This document shows, piece after piece, positions 26,567 through 35,111 of a stretch of 64,000 nt of DNA (position 1 is the first letter of the stretch; each line of letters opens with the position of its first letter). This stretch comes from Vibrio rotiferianus CAIM 577 = LMG 21460 (GTDB lineage: Bacteria; Pseudomonadota; Gammaproteobacteria; Enterobacterales; Vibrionaceae). The DNA is taken from NCBI RefSeq assembly GCF_002741985.1, contig NZ_APHW01000103.1, positions 1 to 64,000 of the forward strand. Direction: 5' to 3'. Made by a program: the position numbers and the translations under genes. The notes beneath the pieces were generated by a model. It saw only the letters and a list, made by a program, of their open reading frames with translations. It ran no database searches and was not told where the DNA came from.

Positions 26567-26719
26567 TTATGCTTTCTTAACATCTTTAGCTGGGTAAGTC
26601 AGAGTTGCTTCACCAGCTTGAACGCGTACGTAGAAACCGCCGCTGCTCAGACCTGTAACAACCATTTCACCTAGATCGATACCTTTAGTAGCTACTACTA
26701 CGTCACCGATTGAAAACAT
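26567..26719 (-). CDS. Conserved-looking 50-residue protein of unknown function
   Basis: This short frame encodes MFSIGDVVVATKGIDLG and then a Gly/Ser loop, FYVRVQAGEATLTY, ending in a basic PAKDVKKA tail. The pattern resembles a small SH3-like or KOW-like beta barrel. AAGG lies eight bases before the ATG and a strong terminator follows the stop, so it is very likely expressed. Its codon use is that of a well-expressed Vibrio gene. I know no function. Confidence 0.7.
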   Translation of the reverse strand: MFSIGDVVVATKGIDLGEMVVTGLSSGGFYVRVQAGEATLTYPAKDVKKA

Positions 26720-26990
26720 ATTTAATACCTTGTTTATGTAGATTATGACCTTAAGTCGTTGGCGGTATTTAATCTGAAATTACCCCCTTAACCTAATCAG
26801 GTTTTTTGTCGTTATGATTAACTTTTATTATCGCTCTAAGCCTTGTTTTTATTGGTTTTATCAGAGCTTGATGGAGATCGCTTTTACGCATTGCGACTTA
26901 CATAAGTAAAGGGGAGATTTCCCCCTAATGAGCTAAGATGGAGGAGTCATAATTGCCTTTGATTATGCTTTTGCTCTCTGGAGATAAACG

Positions 26991-27521
26991 ATGAAAAATG
27001 GTCTTACTATTCGTGCATTAGAACGTTCAGATCTGCGCTTTATTCACGATCTTAATAACAACCGTAATATCATGACGTATTGGTTTGAAGAGCCATACGA
27101 ATCGCATGATGAATTGGAAGAGTTGTACCAAAAGCATATTCATGATGACGCTGAGCGTCGCTTTGTAGTGGAAGATGAACACGGCGTATTAATTGGTTTG
27201 GTAGAGTTAATCGAGATTAACTACATTCACCGCAGTGCGGAATTCCAAATTATAATCGCACCAGATCATCAGGGACGAGGATATGCCGAAGAAGTAATCC
27301 ATCGTGCTTTAGACTATTCATTCTCCATTCTCAATCTTCATAAAATCTATTTGCTGGTCGCGTTGGACAATGAGAAAGCGATTCACCTATACCAGAAATG
27401 TGGCTTTATTGAGGAAGGGCATTTAGTACAAGAGTTCTTTATCAACGGAAGCTACCGCGATGTAAAACGCATGTATATCCTGCAAGAGCAGTATCGAGCC
27501 ACACTGGTAAGCAACGAATGA
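26991..27521 (+). CDS. speG: Spermidine N1-acetyltransferase
   Basis: The 176-residue protein matches SpeG along its length: IRALERSDLRFIHDLNNNRN at the start, YWFEEPYES, IIIAPDHQGRGYAEEVI with the acetyl-CoA loop QGRGYA, and LYQKCGFIEEGHLVQEFF near the end. SpeG transfers acetyl groups from acetyl-CoA to spermidine and spermine and lowers toxic polyamine levels. In Vibrio it forms a dodecamer with an allosteric polyamine site. It is monocistronic with a terminator immediately after the stop. A CTGGAG-like ribosome site precedes the ATG. Confidence 0.93.
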   Translation: MKNGLTIRALERSDLRFIHDLNNNRNIMTYWFEEPYESHDELEELYQKHIHDDAERRFVVEDEHGVLIGLVELIEINYIHRSAEFQIIIAPDHQGRGYAEEVIHRALDYSFSILNLHKIYLLVALDNEKAIHLYQKCGFIEEGHLVQEFFINGSYRDVKRMYILQEQYRATLVSNE

Positions 27522-27553
27522 AAAAACGCAGCCTACAGGCTGCGTTTTTATTT
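27522..27553. terminator. Bidirectional terminator after speG
   Basis: AAAAAACGCAGCC pairs with GGCTGCGTTTTT around a three- to four-base loop. It serves speG and the converging peptidase gene. Confidence 0.9.
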
Positions 27554-27568
27554 CAGTTCAAGCCTAAC

Positions 27569-29725
27569 TTATAGCTTTTCGACACCCATGTTGAATAGCG
27601 TAAAGCTGTAAACATCCGCTGTTTTTTCGATAATTTTGCTAGTTGGCGTACCAGCACCATGCCCTGCATTGGTTTCAATGCGAATCAAGGTTGGATTGGT
27701 GCCTGCTTGTTTAGACTGTAGCTGCGCCGCAAACTTGTACGAGTGCGCAGGGACCACACGGTCATCGTGGTCACCCGTTGTTACCATAGTTGCGGGGTAC
27801 TTAACACCGGCTTTGACGTTGTGTACTGGCGAGTAACCGTTGAGGTAATCGAACATCTCTTTACTTTGCTCTGCTGTGCCGTAGTCATAAGCCCAGCCCG
27901 CCCCTGCCGTGAAGGTATGGTAGCGAAGCATATCCAATACACCAACTGCTGGCAGTGCCACTTTGAACAGTTCTGGACGCTGCGTCATTACCGCACCGAC
28001 GAGTAAGCCACCATTAGAGCCACCGTTAATCGCGAGCTTATCTGACGAGGTGTAGTTTTTATCGATAAGGAACTCTGCACCGGCAATAAAGTCATCAAAC
28101 GAGTTTTGCTTCTCTAACTTTGTACCTGCATTGTGCCACTCTTTACCATATTCACCTCCACCACGAATGTTCGCAACAGCATAGATACCGCCCATTTCTA
28201 ACCATGCAGCTCGGCTTGGACTAAAGTAAGGCTTTAGACTGATGTTAAAACCACCGTAACCATACAAGATTGTTGGTGCGCTGCCGTCCATCGACGTGCC
28301 TTTCTTGTAAGTGATGATCATCGGAATCTTAGTTCCGTCTTTCGATTTATAAAACACTTGACGAGATTCAAATTGAGCAGAGTCGAATGGCGCGTTCGAT
28401 TTGTGGTAAACCTCGCTGTCACCCTCTTTGATATCTAATCGATAGGTCGTGCTTGGTGTCTTGTAATTGGTGAAAGAGTAGTAGACTTCAGCGTCTTCTT
28501 TCTTACCCCAAAAGCCGTAAGCACTGCCGATGTCTGGTAACTTGATTTCACGAATGAACTTACCGTCCATGTCGTATTGTTTGACCATCGAAAGGGCATC
28601 AACAATGTAGCTTGCGAATAGGTAACCGCCCGCGGTTGATGGGCTAAGCACGTTGTCAGTTTCAGGAATTAAATCTTTCCAATTCTTCGGCTCAGGGTTG
28701 CTCGCATCCACCGTCACCACGCGTTTGTTTGGTGCATCTAAGTTGGTGACCAAATACAGCTTGGTGCCTTTGCTATCAATCACCCAAGTATCAGAATTGG
28801 TGTCATCCAAAATGGTTTGCAGCGGACTATCTGGCTTGGTCAAATCTTTGAAGAACAGCTTATTGCCAGACGTTGAAGTGCTTGCCGAAATAAACAGGTA
28901 ACGTTGGTCGTCGGAAGTGTAACCACGAACGTATCGGTGTTTCTCAGCCTCTGTGCCACCGAAGATAAGCTTGTCTTCACTCTGCTTAGTGCCTAGCTCG
29001 TGGTAGTAAAGCTTGTGTTGGTCGGTTTTTGCCGAAAGCTCGCTGCCTTCTGGCTTGTCGTAACTTGAGTAGTAGAAACCTTTGTTGCCTAACCAGTTTA
29101 CGCCGCTGAACTTAATATCCACTAGCGTCTCACCGACAGGCTTTTTGGATTCTGCATCAAGCACAATCACTTTGCGCCAATCGCTACCGCCTTCTGAAAT
29201 GCTGTAAGCGACTAAAGAACCATCTTTAGTAAAGCTCACATTCGCCAGCGAGGTCGTACCATCTTCGCTAAAGGTATTCGGGTCGAGGAAGACTTCAGGC
29301 TTGCCACCGTCAAGTTGGCGATAAAGCACATCTTGATTTTGCAAACCGTCGTTCTTGTAGAAATAGGTGTATTTACCTTCTTTGAATGGTCGCCCTAACT
29401 TCTCGTAATCCATCAACTGAGTTAAGCGTTCTTCGATCTGGTGACGATAAGGAATTTGCGCCAAGTAATCGAACGTGACTTGGTTCTGCGCTTTTACCCA
29501 ATCTGCGGTTTCTTTACTGCGGTCGTCTTCTAACCAACGGTATGGGTCACTGACTTTGGTACCAAAATACTCATCCACCACATCGACTTTCTTTGTCGTT
29601 GGGTACTTCACCGCCATTTTGTGTACGTGTTCAACCAATTCCTTTGTTGAGTCTTCGGCATAAGCTCCCGGTAATACGCCCGTCATCGCAAACGCGGTCA
29701 CCAGTGCTAAGGTTTTCTTTTTCAT
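27569..29725 (-). CDS. Prolyl oligopeptidase family serine peptidase (S9)
   Basis: With the ATG at 29725 the protein has 718 residues and opens with a signal peptide (MKKKTLALVTAFAMTG to AYAED), so it is periplasmic. Residues 50-430 form the seven-bladed propeller (YRWLEDDRSKETADWV at the start). The C-terminal hydrolase domain has the nucleophile in GGSNGGLLVG and the catalytic histidine in NAGHGAGTPTSK, with an acid in DHDDRV. It cleaves short proline-containing peptides. An upstream in-frame start would add 40 residues before the signal and is unlikely. Confidence 0.92.
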   Translation of the reverse strand: MKKKTLALVTAFAMTGVLPGAYAEDSTKELVEHVHKMAVKYPTTKKVDVVDEYFGTKVSDPYRWLEDDRSKETADWVKAQNQVTFDYLAQIPYRHQIEERLTQLMDYEKLGRPFKEGKYTYFYKNDGLQNQDVLYRQLDGGKPEVFLDPNTFSEDGTTSLANVSFTKDGSLVAYSISEGGSDWRKVIVLDAESKKPVGETLVDIKFSGVNWLGNKGFYYSSYDKPEGSELSAKTDQHKLYYHELGTKQSEDKLIFGGTEAEKHRYVRGYTSDDQRYLFISASTSTSGNKLFFKDLTKPDSPLQTILDDTNSDTWVIDSKGTKLYLVTNLDAPNKRVVTVDASNPEPKNWKDLIPETDNVLSPSTAGGYLFASYIVDALSMVKQYDMDGKFIREIKLPDIGSAYGFWGKKEDAEVYYSFTNYKTPSTTYRLDIKEGDSEVYHKSNAPFDSAQFESRQVFYKSKDGTKIPMIITYKKGTSMDGSAPTILYGYGGFNISLKPYFSPSRAAWLEMGGIYAVANIRGGGEYGKEWHNAGTKLEKQNSFDDFIAGAEFLIDKNYTSSDKLAINGGSNGGLLVGAVMTQRPELFKVALPAVGVLDMLRYHTFTAGAGWAYDYGTAEQSKEMFDYLNGYSPVHNVKAGVKYPATMVTTGDHDDRVVPAHSYKFAAQLQSKQAGTNPTLIRIETNAGHGAGTPTSKIIEKTADVYSFTLFNMGVEKL

Positions 29726-29901
29726 AGACTTCCTTTTCTGTTTTTGTTTTGTGTAATGCATCAAGCATCTTACCCATATCGAAGTAAGGATTCTAATTGC
29801 TTTGAGAAAATTGCTTGGTGAAGGTGTTAAAGTCACCAAAGCCAAACTAACTGCTTAGCTTCGGTGATTCCCCTCAATGTGGAGTTATAGACAAGAGCTT
29901 G

Positions 29902-31473
29902 TTAGCTCAGTTCAATGCTTCGAGACACACCCGATTCCGCGGCAAAATCTTGGTCGTGACTGATAAGAATAAAGCCGCCTCGATACGCGCTTAGTGCCTG
30001 AGCAAGCATGATTTTCGAATCCAAATCGAGGTGATTATCTGGCTCATCCAAGAGCAGCAAAGGCTGCGTTGGTTGATGACTGACGATCAGCATCGCGAGC
30101 TTCATTTTCTCGCCGCCACTCAATACGCTGCCCAAACGAAATACACTGTCTCGGCGAAAGCCAATGCCTGCTAGTAATGTTCTTGCATCGCTCTCTTTCA
30201 TCCCCTCACAATGTTGCATCAGGTTTTCCAACATGGAGAGTTCAGGCTCTATCGCACCAAAGTGCTGGTCGAGATAATAAAGCGGCGTATTGATTTGTAG
30301 CTCACCACTTTGCAATGAGAACTCGCCCAAGAGTGTTTTCAGTAAGGTCGATTTACCGCATCCGTTTTTGCCCAACAAATGCAATTTATCATCCGCATGA
30401 ACTTGCGCAGTGATGGGTTGAGCCGACCCAAATGGCAACACGCCTTCTAAAAGCGACACGACTTTTCGTGAGCGACTTTGACTATCTGCCAAATACAGTT
30501 TTTGCCCTTTGATTTGCTCTTTGCGCACTCGCAAGCTTTGCTCTTTCTCTTGCAGATGCGCTTGGCGAAGTTGCTCGTTTTTATTGCGACTGGCGGCTCG
30601 GGCTGTCGCTTTGTCTTTCATACCATCCAGTAAGATTTTCGGCTGGCTGCCATCCTTTCTCAGCTTGTTACCTTGAGCCGCTCTTTGTTCTGCTTTCTCT
30701 CGATTGCGCTGAGCTTGCTCTTCCAATTGCTTTTTTTGTTTATCGACAGCAGCTAATTGGCGTTCCACCGCTTGTAGTTCGGTGCGCTTTTGCTCAGCAT
30801 ACACGTCGTAATTACCGCCAAACACTTGCAAGCCTAGTCCGGACAGTTCCCAGATTTCCTCCATCTCGCGCAGTAACTCTCTGTCATGACTGATGAGCAG
30901 AATCGCGCCTGAAAAATTGCGCATCGAATGAATCAACCACTGCTTGGCATGTGTATCAAGATGGTTTGACGGTTCATCAAGGATCAGCAATTCCACTTCA
31001 CTTTCGAACAGCTGCCACAGTTGCAAACGCGCTAACTGCCCGCCACTCAATTGCGAGCAAGGAAAGTCTGGCTGTGGCGGTAAACCCATGGTTTCTAACT
31101 GCTTGGCAAGTTGGAACGGCAAATCCCATTGTTCACCCACCACCTCAAACAATTGCTCAGAGCAATCGCCCATTTCGATCTGCTTGAGCGCACTTAGCAC
31201 GTTGTCCTTTGCTAAAAACTGGGCAATCGACAGCCCTCCCTCCAACAAGTGAGATGGTTGCTGGCGATACACTGCAAAGGACCTTGGTAAAGTTACTGTA
31301 CCGCTGGTTGGGGTTTGCTCACCGCTGAGTATCGATGCAAACACCGATTTTCCGACACCGTTGCGTCCAACTAACCCAACACGACGTTTGATCATTGAAC
31401 ATGAGATTTGCTGAAACAGCGTTTCGCCATTACCAAATTGGTGACTGATATTGTAAGCCTGTAAAACTGGCAT
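29902..31473 (-). CDS. ABC-F family ATPase
   Basis: The 523-residue protein has two ABC ATPase cassettes and no membrane domain. Walker A motifs are GRNGVGKSV and GKNGCGKST. Signatures are LSGGQLARLQL and LSGGEKMKLAM. Walker B motifs are LLILDEPSNHLD and LLLLDEPDNHLD. The charged helical linker between the cassettes (about 220-320) is long and Lys/Gln/Glu-rich. ABC-F proteins bind the ribosomal E site to relieve stalling or protect against antibiotics. This one is not EttA by its linker. I chose the ATG at 31473 because AGGAGG stands eight bases upstream. Confidence 0.88.
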   Translation of the reverse strand: MPVLQAYNISHQFGNGETLFQQISCSMIKRRVGLVGRNGVGKSVFASILSGEQTPTSGTVTLPRSFAVYRQQPSHLLEGGLSIAQFLAKDNVLSALKQIEMGDCSEQLFEVVGEQWDLPFQLAKQLETMGLPPQPDFPCSQLSGGQLARLQLWQLFESEVELLILDEPSNHLDTHAKQWLIHSMRNFSGAILLISHDRELLREMEEIWELSGLGLQVFGGNYDVYAEQKRTELQAVERQLAAVDKQKKQLEEQAQRNREKAEQRAAQGNKLRKDGSQPKILLDGMKDKATARAASRNKNEQLRQAHLQEKEQSLRVRKEQIKGQKLYLADSQSRSRKVVSLLEGVLPFGSAQPITAQVHADDKLHLLGKNGCGKSTLLKTLLGEFSLQSGELQINTPLYYLDQHFGAIEPELSMLENLMQHCEGMKESDARTLLAGIGFRRDSVFRLGSVLSGGEKMKLAMLIVSHQPTQPLLLLDEPDNHLDLDSKIMLAQALSAYRGGFILISHDQDFAAESGVSRSIELS

Positions 31474-31862
31474 AATTTGCCTCCTGTATGACAGGGACAA
31501 CAGCCGTAGCTTGAGATAAATCTAGAGATGAGATCGATGCAAATACACGCGCCCATAGAAGCGCTTCAAATAGAAAAATGGTAACCGCAAAGAAATATCG
31601 GAAAGTGAGCTACGCCTACTAACCCTGTAAATCCAAAAAATAAAATGAGAGTTGGATGACAGGTTTAGTTGTTCATGTTGGCGTAATCTCCTAAAGAAGT
31701 GATAGGCAAAGTCTAAAGGCTTTCTTGTATAAAAAGCAAGCGACTTCTGTCACAACCTAAAGTTGGAGATATCAGTTTAAGCATATCGAGGTTACTCAGG
31801 TATAAGTGAACCAAACTCCGCTACTGACCGTAACAGCCAAAGAGTGACAACACTAATGGGAC
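31474..31862. other. Intergenic region upstream of the ABC-F gene
   Basis: This stretch of about 390 bases has no convincing gene. On the minus strand it forms an unusually long leader for the ABC-F gene and contains a ribosome site (AGGAG) followed by a three-codon frame MNN and stop near 31666. The plus strand probably holds the promoter of the DUF6482-like gene. Both readings are tentative. Confidence 0.4.
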
Positions 31863-32120
31863 ATGGCTATGAATCTTCTGATTGAATCGGTCGAGGGTGG
31901 TATTTACCTCGCATACAACGTAGAAAACCAAACAAGATCATTAATCTTAAATGAGCAAAAAAGTCCGCTAACGTTTGCAAGCCTTTGTGAAGCAAGGGAA
32001 CATTTTCGTGGTGAAGGCTATTCTTCAGCGAAGTTGGTTCACCTCAACGCAACAGACGAAATGTGCGGCGAGAGAATACGCTGCGACGTGCCATTGGAAA
32101 TTGAATTGAGCTGGTACTAG
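31863..32120 (+). CDS. DUF6482-like small protein
   Basis: The 85-residue soluble protein begins MAMNLLIESVEGGIYLAY and ends with CDVPLEIELSWY. It has the size and sequence of a small cytoplasmic protein family (DUF6482) common in Vibrio and relatives. Nothing is known of its function. The second ATG at 31869 fits the ribosome site GGGA equally well or better. It stands alone, ahead of the universal stress gene by about 150 bases. Confidence 0.68.
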   Translation: MAMNLLIESVEGGIYLAYNVENQTRSLILNEQKSPLTFASLCEAREHFRGEGYSSAKLVHLNATDEMCGERIRCDVPLEIELSWY

Positions 32121-32276
32121 AGCCAGCTTAGCTATCCCTCCGTTTAACCTGCTGCTCTCCCTTTCCTCTTCATGATAATTTGCCAAAACTTTGAGCGATT
32201 TCGGGATCTTATCAACACATTTTTTGCCAAAGGCATACTATGCTAAAGATAACGTATTCCACATAAGGGCGTGGTT

Positions 32277-32702
32277 ATGAAATACAAACATATCCTAGTA
32301 GCACTAGAACTATCTGACGAGAGCACTGTGTTGATTGACCGAGCGGTATCGATGGCGAGTTATCTCGGTTCAGAGATTTCATTTATTCATATCGATGGGA
32401 CTCATGGTGAGATCTATCGTGAACTTGTCGACATCGTTGCTGAGCCAGATCAGAGACCTCTAAACGAGCACTCTATGGAATGCCTAAGAACGTTTAGCGA
32501 TTATATGGACCATCCTTTAAAACATTTCTTTGTCGGTACCGGTGACCTCGGTGATAAATTGGAAGTGACAATCAAAGAGCAAGAAGTAGACCTACTTATC
32601 TGCGGCCATCACCAAGACTTCTGGAGTAAAATTATTTCCTACTCTAGACACCTAATAAATAAATCACCTGTCGATATTCTTGTGGTTCCTATTAGTGACT
32701 AG
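32277..32702 (+). CDS. Universal stress protein (UspA family)
   Basis: The protein of about 141 residues has the Usp fold: MKYKHILVALELSDES at the start, helix VLIDRAVSMASYLGSEISFIH, the acidic middle, and the closing VDLLICGHHQDFWSKIIS and SPVDILVVP. The usual ATP-binding Gly-x2-Gly-x9-Gly-Ser pattern is replaced by GHHQDF, so it is UspA-like rather than a clear ATP binder. Proteins of this type accumulate in stress and starvation. I chose the ATG at 32277 over the GTG two codons earlier because AAGGG is better spaced. Confidence 0.88.
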   Translation: MKYKHILVALELSDESTVLIDRAVSMASYLGSEISFIHIDGTHGEIYRELVDIVAEPDQRPLNEHSMECLRTFSDYMDHPLKHFFVGTGDLGDKLEVTIKEQEVDLLICGHHQDFWSKIISYSRHLINKSPVDILVVPISD

Positions 32703-32719
32703 CATAAGCAAGCAAATCA

Positions 32720-32747
32720 TAACCGCCTAATAACAGGCGGTTTTTTA
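32720..32747 (+). terminator. Terminator after the usp gene
   Basis: AACCGCC pairs with GGCGGTT across an eight-base loop and is followed by five or more T. Confidence 0.85.
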
Positions 32748-32875
32748 TTTCCAAAGTTTTTCGATAAATAAAATTAATCCAGTCGACAACAATATCTATT
32801 TGTCTCGACATGTCTCGACTCCTACTATTCCACCCCATATTAACGCCACTAATGCTGTGAAGTAGGTAATGCCCG

Positions 32876-33049
32876 ATGGCAAAGAAGGAATCAAAAGTTA
32901 AGATTGGATGGCGCTTCCACAGAAAGCACATTGAAGCACTAGAACAATTGTCAAAAAAGGACGATGTTCCTATGGCCAGGCATGTGGATAAAGCTTTAGA
33001 GCAATACCTTATGTCACAGGGGGTGCTTCACTCAGCAAACGGCGATTAA
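32876..33049 (+). CDS. Small ribbon-helix-helix-like protein
   Basis: The 57-residue basic protein starts MAKKESKVKIGWRF. A beta strand is followed by two helices (RKHIEALEQLSKKD and PMARHVDKALEQYL), the arrangement of CopG/Arc ribbon-helix-helix DNA-binding proteins. A ribosome site (AAGTAGG) lies upstream. It may be an orphan antitoxin-like or repressor protein, but no toxin gene is adjacent and the next gene encodes a secreted protein. The assignment is by pattern only. Confidence 0.55.
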   Translation: MAKKESKVKIGWRFHRKHIEALEQLSKKDDVPMARHVDKALEQYLMSQGVLHSANGD

Positions 33050-33114
33050 TCGTCAAAAAAAAGGAACTTTGAAAACTCTAGGGAATTAGTCCAACTATTA
33101 ACATAGAGAATCAA

Positions 33115-33603
33115 ATGAAAACCCTAACCTTTTTTCTCTTCATCGCACTGAGCATCAGCAATATTGCAGAAGCAAAACAACTTCCGAATCTAAAGTGTAT
33201 TCAAAAGACAGGCGCATATGTTCTATTCGACTCCACAAAAGAAACTGATGACGAATTTGCGATACACACCTTCACGAAAAGCAACGCAGAACAAACCCCT
33301 ATCTACATCATCGATGGTGAAGGGTTTCGGGTTCTCAGAAATACCAATGAAAACATCAAAAATGAATTTATCTTAAGTGATGGAATGGAATTTAACTATC
33401 ATTCCGGAGATTCCTACGTATCAAGAAAGAACGAGCGTACACTATTTTCGTGGATGTTTTTTGAAGACTATTCACGCGCAATACGCACGACATTTGCAAT
33501 AAACTCCGATAGCACATCAGGAACAACATTAGATACCTACTACTGTGAACCAACCAACATGACTTATTGGAGTTTGAAAGAGCGCTACCCTATAGCTCAG
33601 TAA
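33115..33603 (+). CDS. Secreted protein of unknown function
   Basis: The 162-residue protein has a signal peptide (cleavage after IAEAK) and a beta-rich body with two cysteines, in LKCIQ and YYCEP, probably a disulfide linking both ends of the mature protein. No family is recognised. The base composition is lower in GC than the neighbours, as is common for accessory genes in this region. It is expressed alone, with a weak ribosome site. Confidence 0.58.
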   Translation: MKTLTFFLFIALSISNIAEAKQLPNLKCIQKTGAYVLFDSTKETDDEFAIHTFTKSNAEQTPIYIIDGEGFRVLRNTNENIKNEFILSDGMEFNYHSGDSYVSRKNERTLFSWMFFEDYSRAIRTTFAINSDSTSGTTLDTYYCEPTNMTYWSLKERYPIAQ

Positions 33604-33981
33604 GCATCGCCAGAATACCGTGCCACAACAAGAGTGGGCTAAGTGAAGCTCACTCAAAAACATACTTAGTTTGAAAAGGATAAAGGCGTCATCAAGTCAG
33701 CTGCAGTTAACATAGATTAACCACTCCATCAAACAATATCCGTTATTGGCTTAAACAATTTATTTTGTTTGTCGCATCCCAAAGCAGCCCATATTATCCG
33801 CAACACAAGGGATAACCTTCCTTACGCTCTTTAACAATCAAATGCCGCACTTCCTAATTTGGCCACTGTTCTCCTGCTGTAAAAATTTCCTTTTGATTCC
33901 CATTTTCTAATTTTTACAACCACTGAGCAGAGCATTTAACGCTGTGTTCAACATTACAGTCTATTCATGTAGGAAATCATC
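33604..33981. other. Intergenic region with a boxA-like element
   Basis: There is no gene-like frame in 378 bases. The stretch contains GCTCTTTAACAAT at 33826-33838, which resembles the boxA antitermination element of rRNA leaders. It probably also holds the promoter and 5' leader of the following small-membrane-protein run. Confidence 0.45.
33825..33838 (+). promoter_or_regulatory. boxA-like element
   Basis: CGCTCTTTAACAAT matches the boxA consensus TGCTCTTTAACA at 11 of 12 positions. It lies about 145 bases upstream of the GTG start at 33982. BoxA recruits NusB-S10 in rRNA operons, and its presence here is unusual. It could be coincidental. Confidence 0.35.
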
Positions 33982-34317
33982 GTGGATAAATATCAAGCTG
34001 CATACGCTAAGCGTCTAGAGAAACTGAAGAGCAATCGTTCACCAAAAACTATTGCACGTATTTCGGCGTGGGATGCATTTTTTAACAAAGAATACGAGAT
34101 GCAAGATCTAGAGTCTCAAATGGCAGACTCTGCTCGCAAGCACTACGAGCAATCTGACGTTAAAAATGAAATCAGCTTTGGTTCATTCAAACGCGCATTC
34201 TATAAAGAGTCTATCGTAATTTATGACTTGACCGATGGCGCTTCAATTCAAAAAGTATTCACACCGCTACTTGTTTTAACAACAGCATGGGTGCTGTTTG
34301 TTTACTTTAGTCAGTAA
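33982..34317 (+). CDS. Small membrane-anchored protein, first gene of a three-gene run
   Basis: The 111-residue protein has a highly charged helical N-terminal part (KYQAAYAKRLEKLKSN and on) and one transmembrane segment at the C-terminus (LLVLTTAWVLFVYF), so it is a tail-anchored type with the bulk in the cytoplasm. The start is GTG with AGGA eight bases ahead. No family is recognised. Two even smaller membrane proteins follow at close spacing, so the three may form a complex. Confidence 0.62.
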   Translation: MDKYQAAYAKRLEKLKSNRSPKTIARISAWDAFFNKEYEMQDLESQMADSARKHYEQSDVKNEISFGSFKRAFYKESIVIYDLTDGASIQKVFTPLLVLTTAWVLFVYFSQ

Positions 34318-34362
34318 TTGAATAACCCGATTTAATAGAAACGATTGGTAGAGAGTTTAAGG

Positions 34363-34491
34363 ATGAAAGGAAGAAACATTGCGGCATTTGCCATTGTGGT
34401 GGCAGCACTTGCGTTTGGTTATGGCTTTAAATCCTACCAAGAAGCAAATGGTGTCATTTACCCAACCTTTGAGAAGGAGTTTAATCTCTAA
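34363..34491 (+). CDS. Very small membrane protein
   Basis: The 42-residue protein starts MKGRNIAAFAIVVAALAFGY, a single transmembrane segment, followed by a short polar tail ending FEKEFNL. The next gene starts within the stop codon (TAATG), which indicates translational coupling. A GAGAG ribosome site lies nearby. Function unknown. Confidence 0.6.
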   Translation: MKGRNIAAFAIVVAALAFGYGFKSYQEANGVIYPTFEKEFNL

Positions 34492-34619
34492 TGTCTAAGA
34501 TTACCCTTCTGCTACTCGCAACGACCGTTGGTATCGGCATTACTGGCTCTGCATTCTGTGTTGGCGTCACGTACGCATTTACACAGCTGCCAATCGAACA
34601 AATTCTATCGAGCTTATAA
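34491..34619 (+). CDS. Very small membrane protein, translationally coupled
   Basis: The 42-residue protein has one transmembrane segment (LLLLATTVGIGITGSAFCVG) and a short tail ending QILSSL. Its ATG overlaps the previous stop by one base and AAGGAG lies about ten bases upstream. A strong terminator follows the stop. It is probably co-produced with the previous two proteins. Confidence 0.6.
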   Translation: MSKITLLLLATTVGIGITGSAFCVGVTYAFTQLPIEQILSSL

Positions 34620-34650
34620 AAAAGTAGAGCATTTCGGTGCTCTACTTTTT
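34618..34650 (+). terminator. Terminator of the small membrane protein run
   Basis: AAAGTAGAGCA pairs with TGCTCTACTTT around a short TTTCGG loop and is followed by T residues. Confidence 0.9.
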
Positions 34651-34694
34651 GCTATTCGAGGCTCAGTATCTGAGTGTAGAAACGAAAAGCGCAA

Positions 34695-35111
34695 TCAAAA
34701 TTCTTTGTTCATCTTCTGTAAGCAAGCAAACAAAATCGCCTGATGCTCAGGGTCGATATTGCGCGTTAAGTCTTGAACCAAATCTAAATGCAGTTGATTG
34801 TGATGATGATGAATCTCTTCACCGGCAGGAGTGAGCTTCACTACAATTGCGCGACGGTCTTCTGGATGAGGACAACGCTCTATTAGCTCTGCTTTCACCA
34901 GTTTCTCAATTTGAACCGTTAGTGTACCAGTTGTAATACCGAGCTTTTCCGCCAGCTCCTTCATACGCAACGCACCATGCCCACCTAACACTTCAATCGT
35001 GTGGATTTGAGCCAGTGAATAACCGGTGCCTTTTACTACAGATTGCTCCCAAGAAGACATTTTGTCATAGAACTCGGTAAGCGTTTGATTCAGCTTTTCT
35101 AATTCGCGCAT
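34695..35111 (-). CDS. MarR-family transcriptional regulator
   Basis: This is a winged-helix protein of about 138 residues. The recognition region is MKELAEKLGITTGTLTVQIEKL and the wing ERCPHPEDRRAIVVKLT contains the DRR motif of the family. Its ATG overlaps the stop of the CDF gene by one base. A GTG one codon earlier is an alternative. It follows the exporter gene in one operon, and three TTTGAT-type operators stand upstream of that gene, so it most likely represses its own operon and is released by metal or another ligand. Confidence 0.88.
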   Translation of the reverse strand: MRELEKLNQTLTEFYDKMSSWEQSVVKGTGYSLAQIHTIEVLGGHGALRMKELAEKLGITTGTLTVQIEKLVKAELIERCPHPEDRRAIVVKLTPAGEEIHHHHNQLHLDLVQDLTRNIDPEHQAILFACLQKMNKEF

